DNA from: PSRJ01 sp963825305
GTDB taxonomy: Bacteria; Acidobacteriota; Terriglobia; Bryobacterales; Bryobacteraceae
Direction of reading: 5' to 3'
NCBI GenBank assembly: GCA_963825305.1
Contig: CAWGTA010000009.1
Location: 186,001-250,000, forward strand
Length of the DNA stretch: 64,000 nucleotides
Below are positions 26,497 through 35,037 of the stretch, one piece after another. A model generated the notes under the pieces. The model had not been told where the DNA came from and ran no database searches. It saw nothing but the letters and a program-made list of their open reading frames with translations. Each line of letters begins with the position of its first letter. Position 1 is the first letter of the stretch. Position numbers and translations under genes: made by a program.

Positions 26497-28595
26497 TAGC
26501 CCACCGTCACCAGCCCGTAACGCCGCTGCCAGTGGCCGCGGATGTAAGCGACGGCGCGTTCCAGATCTTCGGGTGACGGCGGATGCTCCACGAAACTCAA
26601 TGCCTCGCGCCGCGCGATCTCCAGTATCTCAGTGTCACGCAGAATACTGGCTACTCGCAGCGAAGGCAGACCCGATTGCTTGGTTCCGAAAAATTCGCCC
26701 GGGCCGCGCAGCTTCAGATCCATCTCCGAGATATAGAACCCGTCCGTGGATTCCACCAACGTGCGTACGCGCTCGCGCGCGGCATCGTTCATCTTCTCCG
26801 TCACCAGGATGCAATAGCTCTGGGCGGCTCCCCGTCCTACGCGGCCGCGCAGTTGGTGTAACTGCGCCAGGCCGAAGCGCTCCGCCTGTTCGATCAACAT
26901 CACGCTGGCATTGGGCACATCGACGCCGACTTCGATCACGGTGGTCGAAACCATGATCTTGATTTCGCCTTCCTTGAAGCGCTGCATCACGGCTTCCTTC
27001 TCGTTGCCGCCGAGACGCCCGTGCATCAGCCCCACGGGAATCTGCGGGAAAACCTCGCGCGAGAGGTGCTCGTGCATCTGTTGCGCCGCCTTCATCGCCT
27101 GGGTCTCCGACTCCTCGATCACGGGATAGACCACGTACGCCTGGCGCCCCTCGTCGACCTGCCGCTTCAGAAAACTATAGACCTGCTCCACACGGTCGGC
27201 GGTGGCGTGCTTGGTAATGATGGGCTTGCGGCCGGGCGGCAACTCGTCGATGACCGAGACGTCCAGGTCGCCATAAAGGGTCATAGCCAGCGTGCGCGGA
27301 ATGGGCGTGGCCGTCATGACCAACACGTCGGGGTGGACGCCTTTCTGTGTCAATCCCAGGCGCTGCAGCACGCCGAAACGATGCTGCTCGTCGACAATCG
27401 CAAGGCCCAGTTTCTTGAACTCGACATCCTTTTCGAGCAGCGCGTGCGTGCCGATTACCACGTGCACCAAACCCTCGGCCACCAGCTTCTTGAGCTGTCC
27501 TTTCTCGCGGCTGGTGAACGAGCCGGTGAGCAGCGCCACCACGTACCCGAGTTTGGAAAGAATCTGCTTGAAGTAGATGGCGTGCTGCGACGCCAGGATC
27601 TCCGTTGGCGCAAGCACGGCAACCTGATATCCGTTCTCGATGGCAATTACGGCGGCCTCGGCGGCGACGATCGTCTTGCCGCTGCCCACATCCCCCTGCA
27701 GCAGGCGGTTCATGGGACGGGCCACTTTCATATCGGCGGCAATTTCCTGGATGACCCGCTTCTGCGCTCCCGTAGGCTTGAACGGCAGCATGGCCTTGAC
27801 CTTTTCCCGAACGCGGTCGTCGATAGCGAAGGCAATGCCGGGGAGCGTGCGTGCATTACGGCGCTTGAGCGTAATGCCGCACTCCAGCCAGAAGAACTCT
27901 TCGAAGATCAGGCGAAACTGTTCCGGGGAGCGGAACTGGTTGAGAAGGCGCAGATCGGCCTCGGGCGGCGGGAAATGGGTCTGGCGGATGGCTGTCCAGC
28001 GATCGGGAAGTTTGAGCCGCCGCCGGATCTCGATCGGCAGGTGGTCCTCCACCGGATCCAGGGACTCGAGCACGCGGTGCACGATGGTCCGCAGCACGCG
28101 CGTGGTCATTTTGGCAACGGCTTCATAGATGGGGACGACGCGGCCCGTGTGCAGCGCGGTTTCGCCATCGTCATCCTCACCGGCCAGGATTTCGAACTCG
28201 GGGTGCAGCATGGTCAACTCGCCCGAGTAACTGTCGAGTTCGACCTTTCCGAACAGCGACAGGCGCATGCCCTCGGCCAGCACATTGGCAAGATAGCCGC
28301 CGTGGAACCATTTGCCTGCCAGGATCGCGCGGGAGGAGTCCGTGAACCGCGCTTCGAACAGGCCCAGGTTGCGGCGTTTGAAACCGGACAGCTTCGCCGA
28401 GCGCACCTCCGCCATGACCGTGGCCATCTCGCCGGGGGCCAACTGGGCGATGGTTTTCAGGTTACTGCGATCCTCATAGCGGAAGGGCACGTAGGCGAGC
28501 AGATCTTCCACCACAGAGAGGCCCTTGGCTTCCAGCATGGCGGCGCGCGCCGGCCCGACGCCTTTGACGTAGGTGAGTGAGGTAGTCAGGTCCAC
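26496..28595 (-). CDS. recG: ATP-dependent DNA helicase RecG
   Basis: Branch-migration helicase that rescues stalled replication forks, 699 aa. The N-terminal helix-hairpin region 'LTYVKGVGPARAAML' and the OB wedge domain (about 60-150) are present. The core has Walker A 'GDVGSGKT', the DExH box 'DEQHRFGV', 'VMTATPIPRTLAMTLYGDLD', 'VIEVGVDVPNASVMLIE', and the TRG-region 'LRGRVGRGAAQSYC'. The gene is complete and in one frame. It is divergent from fabI, with a repeat-bearing gap between. Confidence 0.95.
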   Translation of the reverse strand: MDLTTSLTYVKGVGPARAAMLEAKGLSVVEDLLAYVPFRYEDRSNLKTIAQLAPGEMATVMAEVRSAKLSGFKRRNLGLFEARFTDSSRAILAGKWFHGGYLANVLAEGMRLSLFGKVELDSYSGELTMLHPEFEILAGEDDDGETALHTGRVVPIYEAVAKMTTRVLRTIVHRVLESLDPVEDHLPIEIRRRLKLPDRWTAIRQTHFPPPEADLRLLNQFRSPEQFRLIFEEFFWLECGITLKRRNARTLPGIAFAIDDRVREKVKAMLPFKPTGAQKRVIQEIAADMKVARPMNRLLQGDVGSGKTIVAAEAAVIAIENGYQVAVLAPTEILASQHAIYFKQILSKLGYVVALLTGSFTSREKGQLKKLVAEGLVHVVIGTHALLEKDVEFKKLGLAIVDEQHRFGVLQRLGLTQKGVHPDVLVMTATPIPRTLAMTLYGDLDVSVIDELPPGRKPIITKHATADRVEQVYSFLKRQVDEGRQAYVVYPVIEESETQAMKAAQQMHEHLSREVFPQIPVGLMHGRLGGNEKEAVMQRFKEGEIKIMVSTTVIEVGVDVPNASVMLIEQAERFGLAQLHQLRGRVGRGAAQSYCILVTEKMNDAARERVRTLVESTDGFYISEMDLKLRGPGEFFGTKQSGLPSLRVASILRDTEILEIARREALSFVEHPPSPEDLERAVAYIRGHWQRRYGLVTVG

Positions 28596-28612
28596 GAATA
28601 TGTTTGTGGGGC

Positions 28613-28647
28613 CAGGCTTTCAGCCTGCCGCCGGCATTCCTGCCGGC
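28613..28647. repeat. twin small hairpins upstream of recG and fabI
   Basis: Two adjacent palindromes, CAGGCTTTCAGCCTG (28613-28627) and GCCGGCATTCCTGCCGGC (28630-28647), are placed just before the recG start. A further operator-like palindrome CTACACGGTACACTGTAG follows at about 28687-28704, 8 bp before fabI. Confidence 0.5.
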
Positions 28648-28711
28648 GCCGTCGGCTTCAAGACGCCGCGGCTCAGAAATTTCAGTCTACACGGTACACT
28701 GTAGGTTACTC

Positions 28712-29482
28712 ATGTCCAAACTGCTCGAGGGCAAATTGGCCCTCGTTTTGGGGATCGCCAACAAGTGGAGTTTGGCTTACGCGATCGCCGAAGCATTTGC
28801 GCGCGAAGGCGCTACACTGGCCCTCTCGTATCTCGACGAGCGCCAGAAAGTATCCATCGAAGAGCTGTCCCAGGGCTGGGATGTGGCCGCTGTGCTCCCC
28901 TGTAATGTGACCAAAGACGAAGAACTGGCGGGGCTGACGGCATCGCTGCGAGGGTTGGGGCGGCCGCTCGACGCGGTGGTGCATAGCCTGGCGTTTGCCA
29001 ATCGTGACGATCTCTCGCGGCCCTTCGTGGAGACCAGCCGCGAGGGCTTTCTGCTGGCGCAAAACGTGAGCGCGTATTCGCTGGTGGCGGTCGCCGGCGC
29101 GACCGCGCCGTTGATGACCGAGGGCGGCTCGGTCACTACGCTAACCTATCTCGGCTCCAGCCGCGTGGTGCCGAATTACAACGTGATGGGAGTAGCCAAG
29201 GCGTCGCTGGAAGCGGCCGTGCGCTACCTGGCGAGCGATTTGGGCCCATTGAAGATTCGCGTGAATGCGATTTCCGCGGGACCTGTCAAGACGGCCTCCG
29301 CGCGCGCGGTGAAAGATTTTTCGTCGATCCTGGACGGCACCCCGAAGCGCGCGCCCCTGCGCCGCAATACTGAACCCGCCGAAGTGGGCGACGCAGCGGT
29401 ATTTCTGGCCAGCAATCTGGGCCGCGGCGTAACAGGCAACGTCCTGTTTGTGGATTCCGGCATGCACGTAATGGGGCTCTGA
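28712..29482 (+). CDS. fabI: enoyl-[acyl-carrier-protein] reductase (NADH) FabI
   Basis: Last reductive step of fatty-acid elongation, 256 aa. The ATG at 28712 (MSKLLEGKLALVLGIANKWS) matches the FabI start, with the 'GIANKWSLAYAIA' cofactor loop. Other family features are 'VHSLAFANRDDLSRPF', the catalytic Tyr-x6-Lys in 'PNYNVMGVAKASLEAAVRYLA', and 'GPVKTASARAVKDFSSIL'. An earlier in-frame start at 28604 runs through repeat DNA and is rejected. The next gene begins 5 bp later. Confidence 0.95.
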   Translation: MSKLLEGKLALVLGIANKWSLAYAIAEAFAREGATLALSYLDERQKVSIEELSQGWDVAAVLPCNVTKDEELAGLTASLRGLGRPLDAVVHSLAFANRDDLSRPFVETSREGFLLAQNVSAYSLVAVAGATAPLMTEGGSVTTLTYLGSSRVVPNYNVMGVAKASLEAAVRYLASDLGPLKIRVNAISAGPVKTASARAVKDFSSILDGTPKRAPLRRNTEPAEVGDAAVFLASNLGRGVTGNVLFVDSGMHVMGL

Positions 29483-29487
29483 CACAT

Positions 29488-30420
29488 ATGAAAGTAGAAG
29501 TGGTCCTTTCGGAAGCTGATATCGCGCAGGAGTTTGCCGAAGCCATGGAGGCGCGCGACCTGCCGGAGAAGTTCTTCTACTGGTCGCCGCGCTCCGCCCT
29601 GGCTTGGCGGGCTTTGAGCGAGGAAACAACGCTCTATGGCGGGCTGACGGAAACGTGGAAAACCATTGCCGCGGAGGCCGGCCCACTGGCGCGAAGCTTT
29701 CCGGACCGCATACCCGTAATCAGCTTCGGCGCAGGTGACGGCGCGCGCGACCGCCTGCTCTTGAACGCGCTGAAAGACCTGGGCCGCGAGTGCCTGTACT
29801 TCCCGGTGGATGCCAGCCAGGCCATGCTGGAATTGGCATGCGCGGGCGCTGAGGACGACGACTTCGAGGCGGTCGGCATCAAAGCCGACATCTCCAGTCC
29901 CGTGCACCTCATCTATGCCGCCGACGCCGCGGAGCCGCCGCGCTTATTCATCATGGCGGGAAATACCATGGGGTCGTTCGACCCGCTGGCGGAAATCCGC
30001 TACATCGCGCAGGGTCTGCGCACTGGCGACCGGCTGATCATCGACGGAGAGCTGTACGAAGACGGCAAGACCATGGCACGGCGTGAGAATGTCTCGGCCC
30101 GGAAATTCCTCTCGGCCATGCTGAACACCGTGGGAATCGGCAGCGGTGACGGCGAAATCCGTTTCGACCACAAGCGCGACGAGCGCCACGAAGGGCTGCA
30201 CCTGATGACTCGCTTTTTCCACGCCGCGCGCGATCTTTCGCTCTCCGTGGGCGGAGTGGACATCGCGCTGGAGCGTGGCGAGCGCATCGGCATGAATTTT
30301 ACATACACCTACGCCGCCGAATCGTTCCGCTGGCTGATCGGGGAGCACGGGGGACTGGAAATTCTGGACGAGCACGAGAGTCCGGACGGCCGGTTCCTGA
30401 CGGCGATTTGCCAAAAGTAA
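29488..30420 (+). CDS. EgtD-family SAM-dependent methyltransferase
   Basis: Protein of 310 aa from the Methyltransf_33/EgtD superfamily, whose best-known member trimethylates the histidine amino group in ergothioneine synthesis. It opens 'KFFYWSPRSALAWRAL', and the SAM site is 'PVISFGAGDGARDRLLLNAL' followed by 'YFPVDASQAMLELAC'. 'LFIMAGNTMGSFDP' corresponds to the GSTIGNF segment of EgtD. The C-terminal substrate part includes 'ARKFLSAMLNTVG' and 'RIGMNFTYTYAAESFRWL'. No egtB or other ergothioneine gene is nearby, and it is directly coupled to fabI, so the substrate may not be histidine. Confidence 0.75.
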   Translation: MKVEVVLSEADIAQEFAEAMEARDLPEKFFYWSPRSALAWRALSEETTLYGGLTETWKTIAAEAGPLARSFPDRIPVISFGAGDGARDRLLLNALKDLGRECLYFPVDASQAMLELACAGAEDDDFEAVGIKADISSPVHLIYAADAAEPPRLFIMAGNTMGSFDPLAEIRYIAQGLRTGDRLIIDGELYEDGKTMARRENVSARKFLSAMLNTVGIGSGDGEIRFDHKRDERHEGLHLMTRFFHAARDLSLSVGGVDIALERGERIGMNFTYTYAAESFRWLIGEHGGLEILDEHESPDGRFLTAICQK

Positions 30421-30429
30421 GCGCGGGGG

Positions 30430-31026
30430 CTAATCGGTAACGAAGCCGATGCGAGGCTTGCGCGGTTGCCGGCGTGGCTGCTTCAGTCTGTTGATTTCTT
30501 TCACGACGACCGCGAGCACATCGCCGTGCTGCCGTTGGGTGGCATCCATTTGTTCGATCTTGCGGGCCAGGTCTTTGTGACTCGCCAGCACTTGGCGGAG
30601 ACGTACGAAAGCACGGATGATCACGATGTTCATCTGCACGGCGCGTGGACTGCTGAGAACCGAGGACAGCATCGCGACGCCGTGCTCGGTAAACGCAAAC
30701 GGCAGGTAGCGCCGGCCGCCACGGCCTACGTTTGAGATTGCAGATTGCAATCTCAAAGATGCGGCTCCCGCGCCAGGTTTTGAGGTCGCAATTTGCGACC
30801 TCAAACTTTCGAGCTCCCCTTTGTTCAGCCGGAACATGAAATCCTCAGGGAAGCGGTCAAGGTTACGGCGCACGGCGAGATTCAGGTTGCCGGTCGTTAC
30901 CTGGTAAAGCTCGGCGAGGTCGCTGTCGAGCATGACCTTTTGGCCACGGATGAGGTGGATTCTGCGTTCGACCAGTTCCAGAGGCACAGGCAACTGTTCG
31001 GCAGGCGACGGGCGTTTCTTTGCCAT
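30430..31026 (-). CDS. ORF6N-domain DNA-binding protein
   Basis: Protein of 198 aa with the ORF6N domain common in phages and mobile regions. Family features: 'RIHLIRGQKVMLDSDLAELYQV', 'NLNLAVRRNLDRFPEDFMF', then 'GRGGRRYLPFAFTEHGVAMLSSVL' (quoted in part: RYLPFAFTEHGVAMLSSVL). The C-terminus is helical with 'ASHKDLARKIEQMD' and a basic Lys/Arg/Pro tail. Between the two conserved parts, the segment around 'SLRSQIATSK' is duplicated 16 codons later as 'SLRLQSAISN', and each copy is encoded by a perfect hairpin. It converges on the fabI-egtD-like operon. Confidence 0.85.
   Translation of the reverse strand: MAKKRPSPAEQLPVPLELVERRIHLIRGQKVMLDSDLAELYQVTTGNLNLAVRRNLDRFPEDFMFRLNKGELESLRSQIATSKPGAGAASLRLQSAISNVGRGGRRYLPFAFTEHGVAMLSSVLSSPRAVQMNIVIIRAFVRLRQVLASHKDLARKIEQMDATQRQHGDVLAVVVKEINRLKQPRRQPRKPRIGFVTD
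30731..30757. repeat. intragenic hairpin B in ORF6N gene
   Basis: TTTGAGATTGC, 5-base loop, GCAATCTCAAA: perfect 11-base arms inside coding sequence. It is the partner of the hairpin at 30779-30805. Confidence 0.85.
30779..30805. repeat. intragenic hairpin A in ORF6N gene
   Basis: TTTGAGGTCGC, 5-base loop, GCGACCTCAAA. It has the same 11-5-11 layout and reading frame as the hairpin at 30731-30757, displaced by 48 bases. The two arms differ from the other copy at two positions each, and all the changes are complementary. Confidence 0.85.
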
Positions 31027-31104
31027 TTCGATTGTGAACGGCCATGGTAACTCTTGGCGGCAGCCGGCGGAGGTCGTATAGACTATACCGATGAAAGGGA
31101 ATGC

Positions 31105-31968
31105 ATGTCGATGAACAGGTTTCGACGAATACTGGTCGCGTCATCGGTTGTAATACTGCTCGGCGCGTCCTCGCAAGCGGCTGAGATCCACGCAAAAGCT
31201 CCGAAGTCTCTCCGCCTTTACATATTCGATTGCGGGACCATCCACACCACCAACGCAGACGCCTATTCGTTGAAGAAGGAAGAAGTGGGCTCAACGGAAA
31301 TGGCGATTCCCTGCATCCTGGTCGCCCACCCCAAGGGAACTTTGATGTGGGACAACGGCGACATTCCCGATAGCGCGTTCAAGCCGGACGGGGGACCTGC
31401 CACGGCTGGAGTCGTCACCCAAGCCAAGCCGCTGCTGCCGCAACTCGCAGCCGTGGGGTATACGCCGGCGGATATCACCTATCTGGCCATGTCGCACTAT
31501 CACGGCGATCATGTGGCCAACGCAAACGCTTTCGCCGGCTCCATCTGGCTGGTGCGGCAGGTGGAGCGGGACCGCATGTTCTCCGATGTCCCGATTCCGC
31601 GGTCCGACCCTGCCAACTACAAAATGCTCAAGGACAGCAAGACCGTGATTATCGACAAAGACGAGTTCGATGTCTTTGGAGATGGAAGAGTCATCATCAA
31701 ATCCACACCGGGCCATACCCCGGGGCATCAGTCGCTCTTTCTGAAGCTGGCCAGGACGGGGCCCGTAGTGCTGAGCGGCGACCTTTACCATTACCCGGAG
31801 GAGCGCTCTTTGCACCGTCTGCCGGTGGCCGAGTTCAATAAGGAGCAAACGGCCGCATCCCGGGCGGAGCTGGAAGTTTTCTTGAAGAAGACCGGCGCAA
31901 AGTTGTGGATCCAGCACGACTTCCTGGGCAACGCCAAGCTTAAGAAGGCGCCGGCGTTTTACGAGTGA
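31105..31968 (+). CDS. secreted metallo-beta-lactamase-fold hydrolase (lactonase-like)
   Basis: Protein of 287 aa. The ATG at 31105 has AAGGGA six bases upstream. A second ATG at 31111 is possible. The signal peptide is 'RRILVASSVVILLGASSQA'. Zinc ligands of the MBL fold are in 'MSHYHGDHVANANAF', 'STPGHTPGHQSLFLKL' and 'VLSGDLYHYPEE', with a final 'IQHDF'. The overall pattern ('LYIFDCGTIH', 'PCILVAHPKGTLMWDNG') is that of N-acyl-homoserine-lactonase-like enzymes, so lactone hydrolysis in the periplasm is a reasonable guess. Two decayed tail copies lie at 40984-41067 and 46463-46716. Confidence 0.85.
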   Translation: MSMNRFRRILVASSVVILLGASSQAAEIHAKAPKSLRLYIFDCGTIHTTNADAYSLKKEEVGSTEMAIPCILVAHPKGTLMWDNGDIPDSAFKPDGGPATAGVVTQAKPLLPQLAAVGYTPADITYLAMSHYHGDHVANANAFAGSIWLVRQVERDRMFSDVPIPRSDPANYKMLKDSKTVIIDKDEFDVFGDGRVIIKSTPGHTPGHQSLFLKLARTGPVVLSGDLYHYPEERSLHRLPVAEFNKEQTAASRAELEVFLKKTGAKLWIQHDFLGNAKLKKAPAFYE

Positions 31969-31977
31969 GACGCGACT

Positions 31978-34131
31978 TCAAGGCCCGGTCACTGCAGCCT
32001 GGGCGCGGCGTTTGTTCACCACAAGCGTGGGACCAGTGATCAGAATTTTCCCGCCGGACCGGCGGCCGGCAAGCTGATTCATGGCGATCAACCCCCAAGG
32101 TTGGCCGAACTCTTCGCGGGTATCTGCCGCCACTTGGCCCAGGTGCTTCGCGAGGTCTTCCCGGAGTTTTTGAAATTCGGGATCGCCGACCGCGGGGGCC
32201 GGATGCTGCGCCGTCCACAGATGGAACGCGGCGAGGTGTTGGGCCGTATTCCGCATGGCGTCGGCCCACCACTGAATGGTCGAGTAATCCGCGGTGATTG
32301 CCCCCAAAAACGCGGCTGACACTCCTGGAAAGAGGCCCGCAAAACCCGGCTGCCCCTCTTCCTTCATTCGGCGCCACAGGTCATCATCGATTGTCGGCTG
32401 CCGCCGAATCGCGTCGTCATCGTCTGGCTGCACCAGAAATTGGATGGCGTTGCGTCCCACGGTTTCGTAGGTCTCCTGCGAGAGGGGAACCCCGTTGGCG
32501 TCGAGGAACATGCCTTGCACCAGGGCATCATCATAATCCGCGGATGCGACAAACAGCGTGCGGCCGAAGGCGGACGCGCCCTCCGGCAGTTTTGCCTCGT
32601 CTTGCGAGAGCAGACCGAGCGCCACGCCAGTTTGTAGCTTGCGAAGCATGTCGCCGTGGCTGGTCGAGTTCTGCAGTTCGAAGAAGCTATGGCTGCATCG
32701 CAGGGTGGCCCCTGACATCACCTTCGCGCCATGATACGCCGCGGTTATCAAGAATGATTCCGCCAGCACATGGCGAAGCTTTTGCGTATCGGCACCCCAA
32801 TTGACCTGAGTTGACTGGATGCGAGTAGCGGTCGCCTGATCGGTAATCACCAACGCTCCGGTGGCGGGTTCGCACAAGACTTTACCTTCGACCGAAAGCG
32901 TTGCAATCGAGCGGTAGTTAAGAATGCCGAGAAGGTTGACATCCAATTCCAAACCGCGCGTACGCACGTTGTCCCAAACACTGCGAACGCAGGTTATACC
33001 CGGGAGCGCCCCGGCGTGCAGTGCCGTCAGATCGCCGCACAACGCCTGGTCTACGGCCAGTTGTGAATCCTTAGTGAGCGCGAACGGGATAATGTCGTAG
33101 AGGAAATTGGCGGATCGCGAGGCGCTGGCCGAGAATTCGGCTGCCATCGCAATTTCCAGTTTGCGTGAAGTAGCGGCCTGCACGGCAGACTGAATTGCGG
33201 CGGCCTGACCCGCCGGCACTCCCGCATTGGCCAATTCTTCGAGGTCGGCCTGCGGGTCGGCGCTAATGGCACGTACGATCTTCGAAAGCAGGTCGGTGGT
33301 GCCGAAGCTTGCCGAGAGCCCTTCGCTGACCTGCGCACTGACCTTCACGTCCGTTCCACTCTTGTGATACCAGCCGAGCCGGACCGCGCCACCCTCCAGC
33401 CTTCGCGCGACAATTTCGTAGTCCGTCTCAATCGCGCACGAGACGCCGATGGTAGCGGAGCCGCCGGCCTTCACGGAAACTACGGGCAGGGGCGCCGGAA
33501 GGGAGGCGGAGGCCAAAGGGTTGGTGATCGCCAACAGATCGGCATTGCCAGACAAACTGAGTTTTCCCTTTACGACGACTCGCGTGATCTGTCCGGCGGC
33601 AAGAGACCCAAGGTCCCGCGAATTCCGGGGAAGGGAAAACCCGGCCACGGTCTGCTGCAGCGCCTCGAGAAGCGTTACGCCGGCTTTCAGCGGAAACCGC
33701 GAGTAACACTCCGCCTGTAGCTCGGTAGAAGGCTTCGCGCCGAATTGAAGTTTCCCGGATGTGAGCGAAACGCCGGCCGAGACCGCAGCCTCGATCCCGA
33801 AGGAAAAGTAGCAATCGCCCGCCGGCACCTCCATGGAACCGTCGCGTCCGGGCAAATCATCTGCATCGCAAGTCACCTTAATGGAGCCATGAACGCCTGC
33901 GGACGCCGTAAATGTTCCACCCGCGAAATCGACTGGGTTCTGAAAGGAGACGCCCGTGGCGAGCGACTGAATGGCGGGTTGGTCCAAGGTCAAACCGCCG
34001 AGCTTCTTGAGATCCAGGTCATCGAAGCGCAACGAAGGCACCTGTCGCACGTACTGCAGCAGGGCGGCGGTTGGCGCGAGCTGCCCGTCGATGTCGAGGC
34101 CCAATTTATCGGTTAACGCAATGGTCGGCAT
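31978..34131 (-). CDS. large orphan protein, unknown, divergent from TIR operon
   Basis: Open frame of 717 aa from the ATG at 34131 (MPTIALTDKLGLDIDGQLAP); an in-frame start at 34164 adds 11 residues. There is no signal peptide or transmembrane helix. The first 300 residues are rich in alternating small and hydrophobic residues, as in beta-sheet proteins ('FTASAGVHGSIKVTCD', 'FSFGIEAAVSAGVSLTSGKLQ', 'VKGKLSLSGNADLL'). The middle has Ala-rich helices and the end is helical with many acids ('FLVQPDDDDAIRRQPTIDDDLW'). I do not recognise a family. Only 71 bp separate it from the divergent TIR gene, so a shared regulatory region is likely. Confidence 0.7.
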   Translation of the reverse strand: MPTIALTDKLGLDIDGQLAPTAALLQYVRQVPSLRFDDLDLKKLGGLTLDQPAIQSLATGVSFQNPVDFAGGTFTASAGVHGSIKVTCDADDLPGRDGSMEVPAGDCYFSFGIEAAVSAGVSLTSGKLQFGAKPSTELQAECYSRFPLKAGVTLLEALQQTVAGFSLPRNSRDLGSLAAGQITRVVVKGKLSLSGNADLLAITNPLASASLPAPLPVVSVKAGGSATIGVSCAIETDYEIVARRLEGGAVRLGWYHKSGTDVKVSAQVSEGLSASFGTTDLLSKIVRAISADPQADLEELANAGVPAGQAAAIQSAVQAATSRKLEIAMAAEFSASASRSANFLYDIIPFALTKDSQLAVDQALCGDLTALHAGALPGITCVRSVWDNVRTRGLELDVNLLGILNYRSIATLSVEGKVLCEPATGALVITDQATATRIQSTQVNWGADTQKLRHVLAESFLITAAYHGAKVMSGATLRCSHSFFELQNSTSHGDMLRKLQTGVALGLLSQDEAKLPEGASAFGRTLFVASADYDDALVQGMFLDANGVPLSQETYETVGRNAIQFLVQPDDDDAIRRQPTIDDDLWRRMKEEGQPGFAGLFPGVSAAFLGAITADYSTIQWWADAMRNTAQHLAAFHLWTAQHPAPAVGDPEFQKLREDLAKHLGQVAADTREEFGQPWGLIAMNQLAGRRSGGKILITGPTLVVNKRRAQAAVTGP

Positions 34132-34202
34132 TCGTGTAAGAGATCGTACACTGAAAATTTGCAAAAAACAAAGACGGGCGAAAATGGACTCCAGATTGGC
34201 GT

Positions 34203-35027
34203 ATGATTCTACACACGCTGCTGAGCCGTGACCAAAGGGAGCGGTATCAGGTTACGCTGGAGCACCAACTGACTTCCATTTTTATCAATTACCGCCGCGA
34301 GGATGCCGCAGGCTATGCAGGCAGGCTATGCGATTGCCTGAAACAATCGTTGGGCGGAGACCAGGTATTTATGGATGTCGAGAGCATCGACGCCGGACAG
34401 GATTTTCCCCGGGTCATTGAGACGCGCATTACGAATTGCGGGACGCTCCTGGCTGTTATCGGCCCACGTTGGATCGACCTACTGCATGCGCGAGCCACGG
34501 GTCAGGATTTCGTGCGGGAAGAGATCGCGTGTGCACTGCGGAGCGATGTTCGGGTGATACCGGTACTAGTGGGTGGCGCCATCATGCCACAAACAGAGAG
34601 CCTACCGGACCCGATCGCTGGCTTGAGCCGGCGGGAAGCGTTGCAACTCCACGACGATCAGTTCGACGGCGGCGTCGAGCGGCTCTTGCAGGCGTTGAAC
34701 AACGAGGGTGCGGCTCCTTCGTGGGATGGAGAGTGGGTCGCCGAAATGACCAAGCCGTCACAGACACCTTATCATGTGAGGTTGAGCCTGAGAATCATGG
34801 CGGGCAAGCTCCTCGGCACGGTCTTGTATCCGACCGGGCAGGCTGTCGTTCGGGACGGTGTGTACACCTCCACCACCATCTCCTTTTCCACCACCCACAT
34901 TCCGCAGTTCGCTTCCGAACCGGCGACGATTCAATTCACGGGCCAGTGGGCGAACGGCACACTACAACTGGTTTCGGTGGATGACAACGGCGTCGCCTCT
35001 GGCACGGCCCTGAAGGTCTCTAAATAG
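34203..35027 (+). CDS. TIR-domain protein with C-terminal beta domain
   Basis: First gene of a five-gene operon, 274 aa. The TIR domain (about residues 24-160) starts 'SIFINYRREDAAGYAGRLCD' and includes 'VFMDVESIDAGQDFPRVIET' (BB-loop region), 'LLAVIGPRWIDLL' and 'DFVREEIACALRSDVRVIPV'. The Glu in REEIACAL aligns with the catalytic Glu of NAD-cleaving TIRs. The C-terminal 95 residues ('WDGEWVAEMTK', 'GKLLGTVLYPTGQAVVRDGVY') look like a small lipocalin-like beta domain. It may make a nucleotide signal or deplete NAD. The N-terminal ~15 residues come from one arm of a dispersed palindrome. Confidence 0.88.
   Translation: MILHTLLSRDQRERYQVTLEHQLTSIFINYRREDAAGYAGRLCDCLKQSLGGDQVFMDVESIDAGQDFPRVIETRITNCGTLLAVIGPRWIDLLHARATGQDFVREEIACALRSDVRVIPVLVGGAIMPQTESLPDPIAGLSRREALQLHDDQFDGGVERLLQALNNEGAAPSWDGEWVAEMTKPSQTPYHVRLSLRIMAGKLLGTVLYPTGQAVVRDGVYTSTTISFSTTHIPQFASEPATIQFTGQWANGTLQLVSVDDNGVASGTALKVSK
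34222..34245 (+). repeat. single arm of the GAGCCGTGACC palindrome inside the TIR gene start
   Basis: CTGAGCCGTGACCAAAGGGA.. matches one arm of the inverted repeats at 17283-17368 and 19992-20078. The second arm is missing. It encodes 'LSRDQRER' at the TIR N-terminus. Confidence 0.7.
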
Positions 35028-35037
35028 TCTTCCGGTC

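Noticed and set aside
27021..28580. Rightward frame opposite recG
   Set aside because: Antisense shadow of recG.
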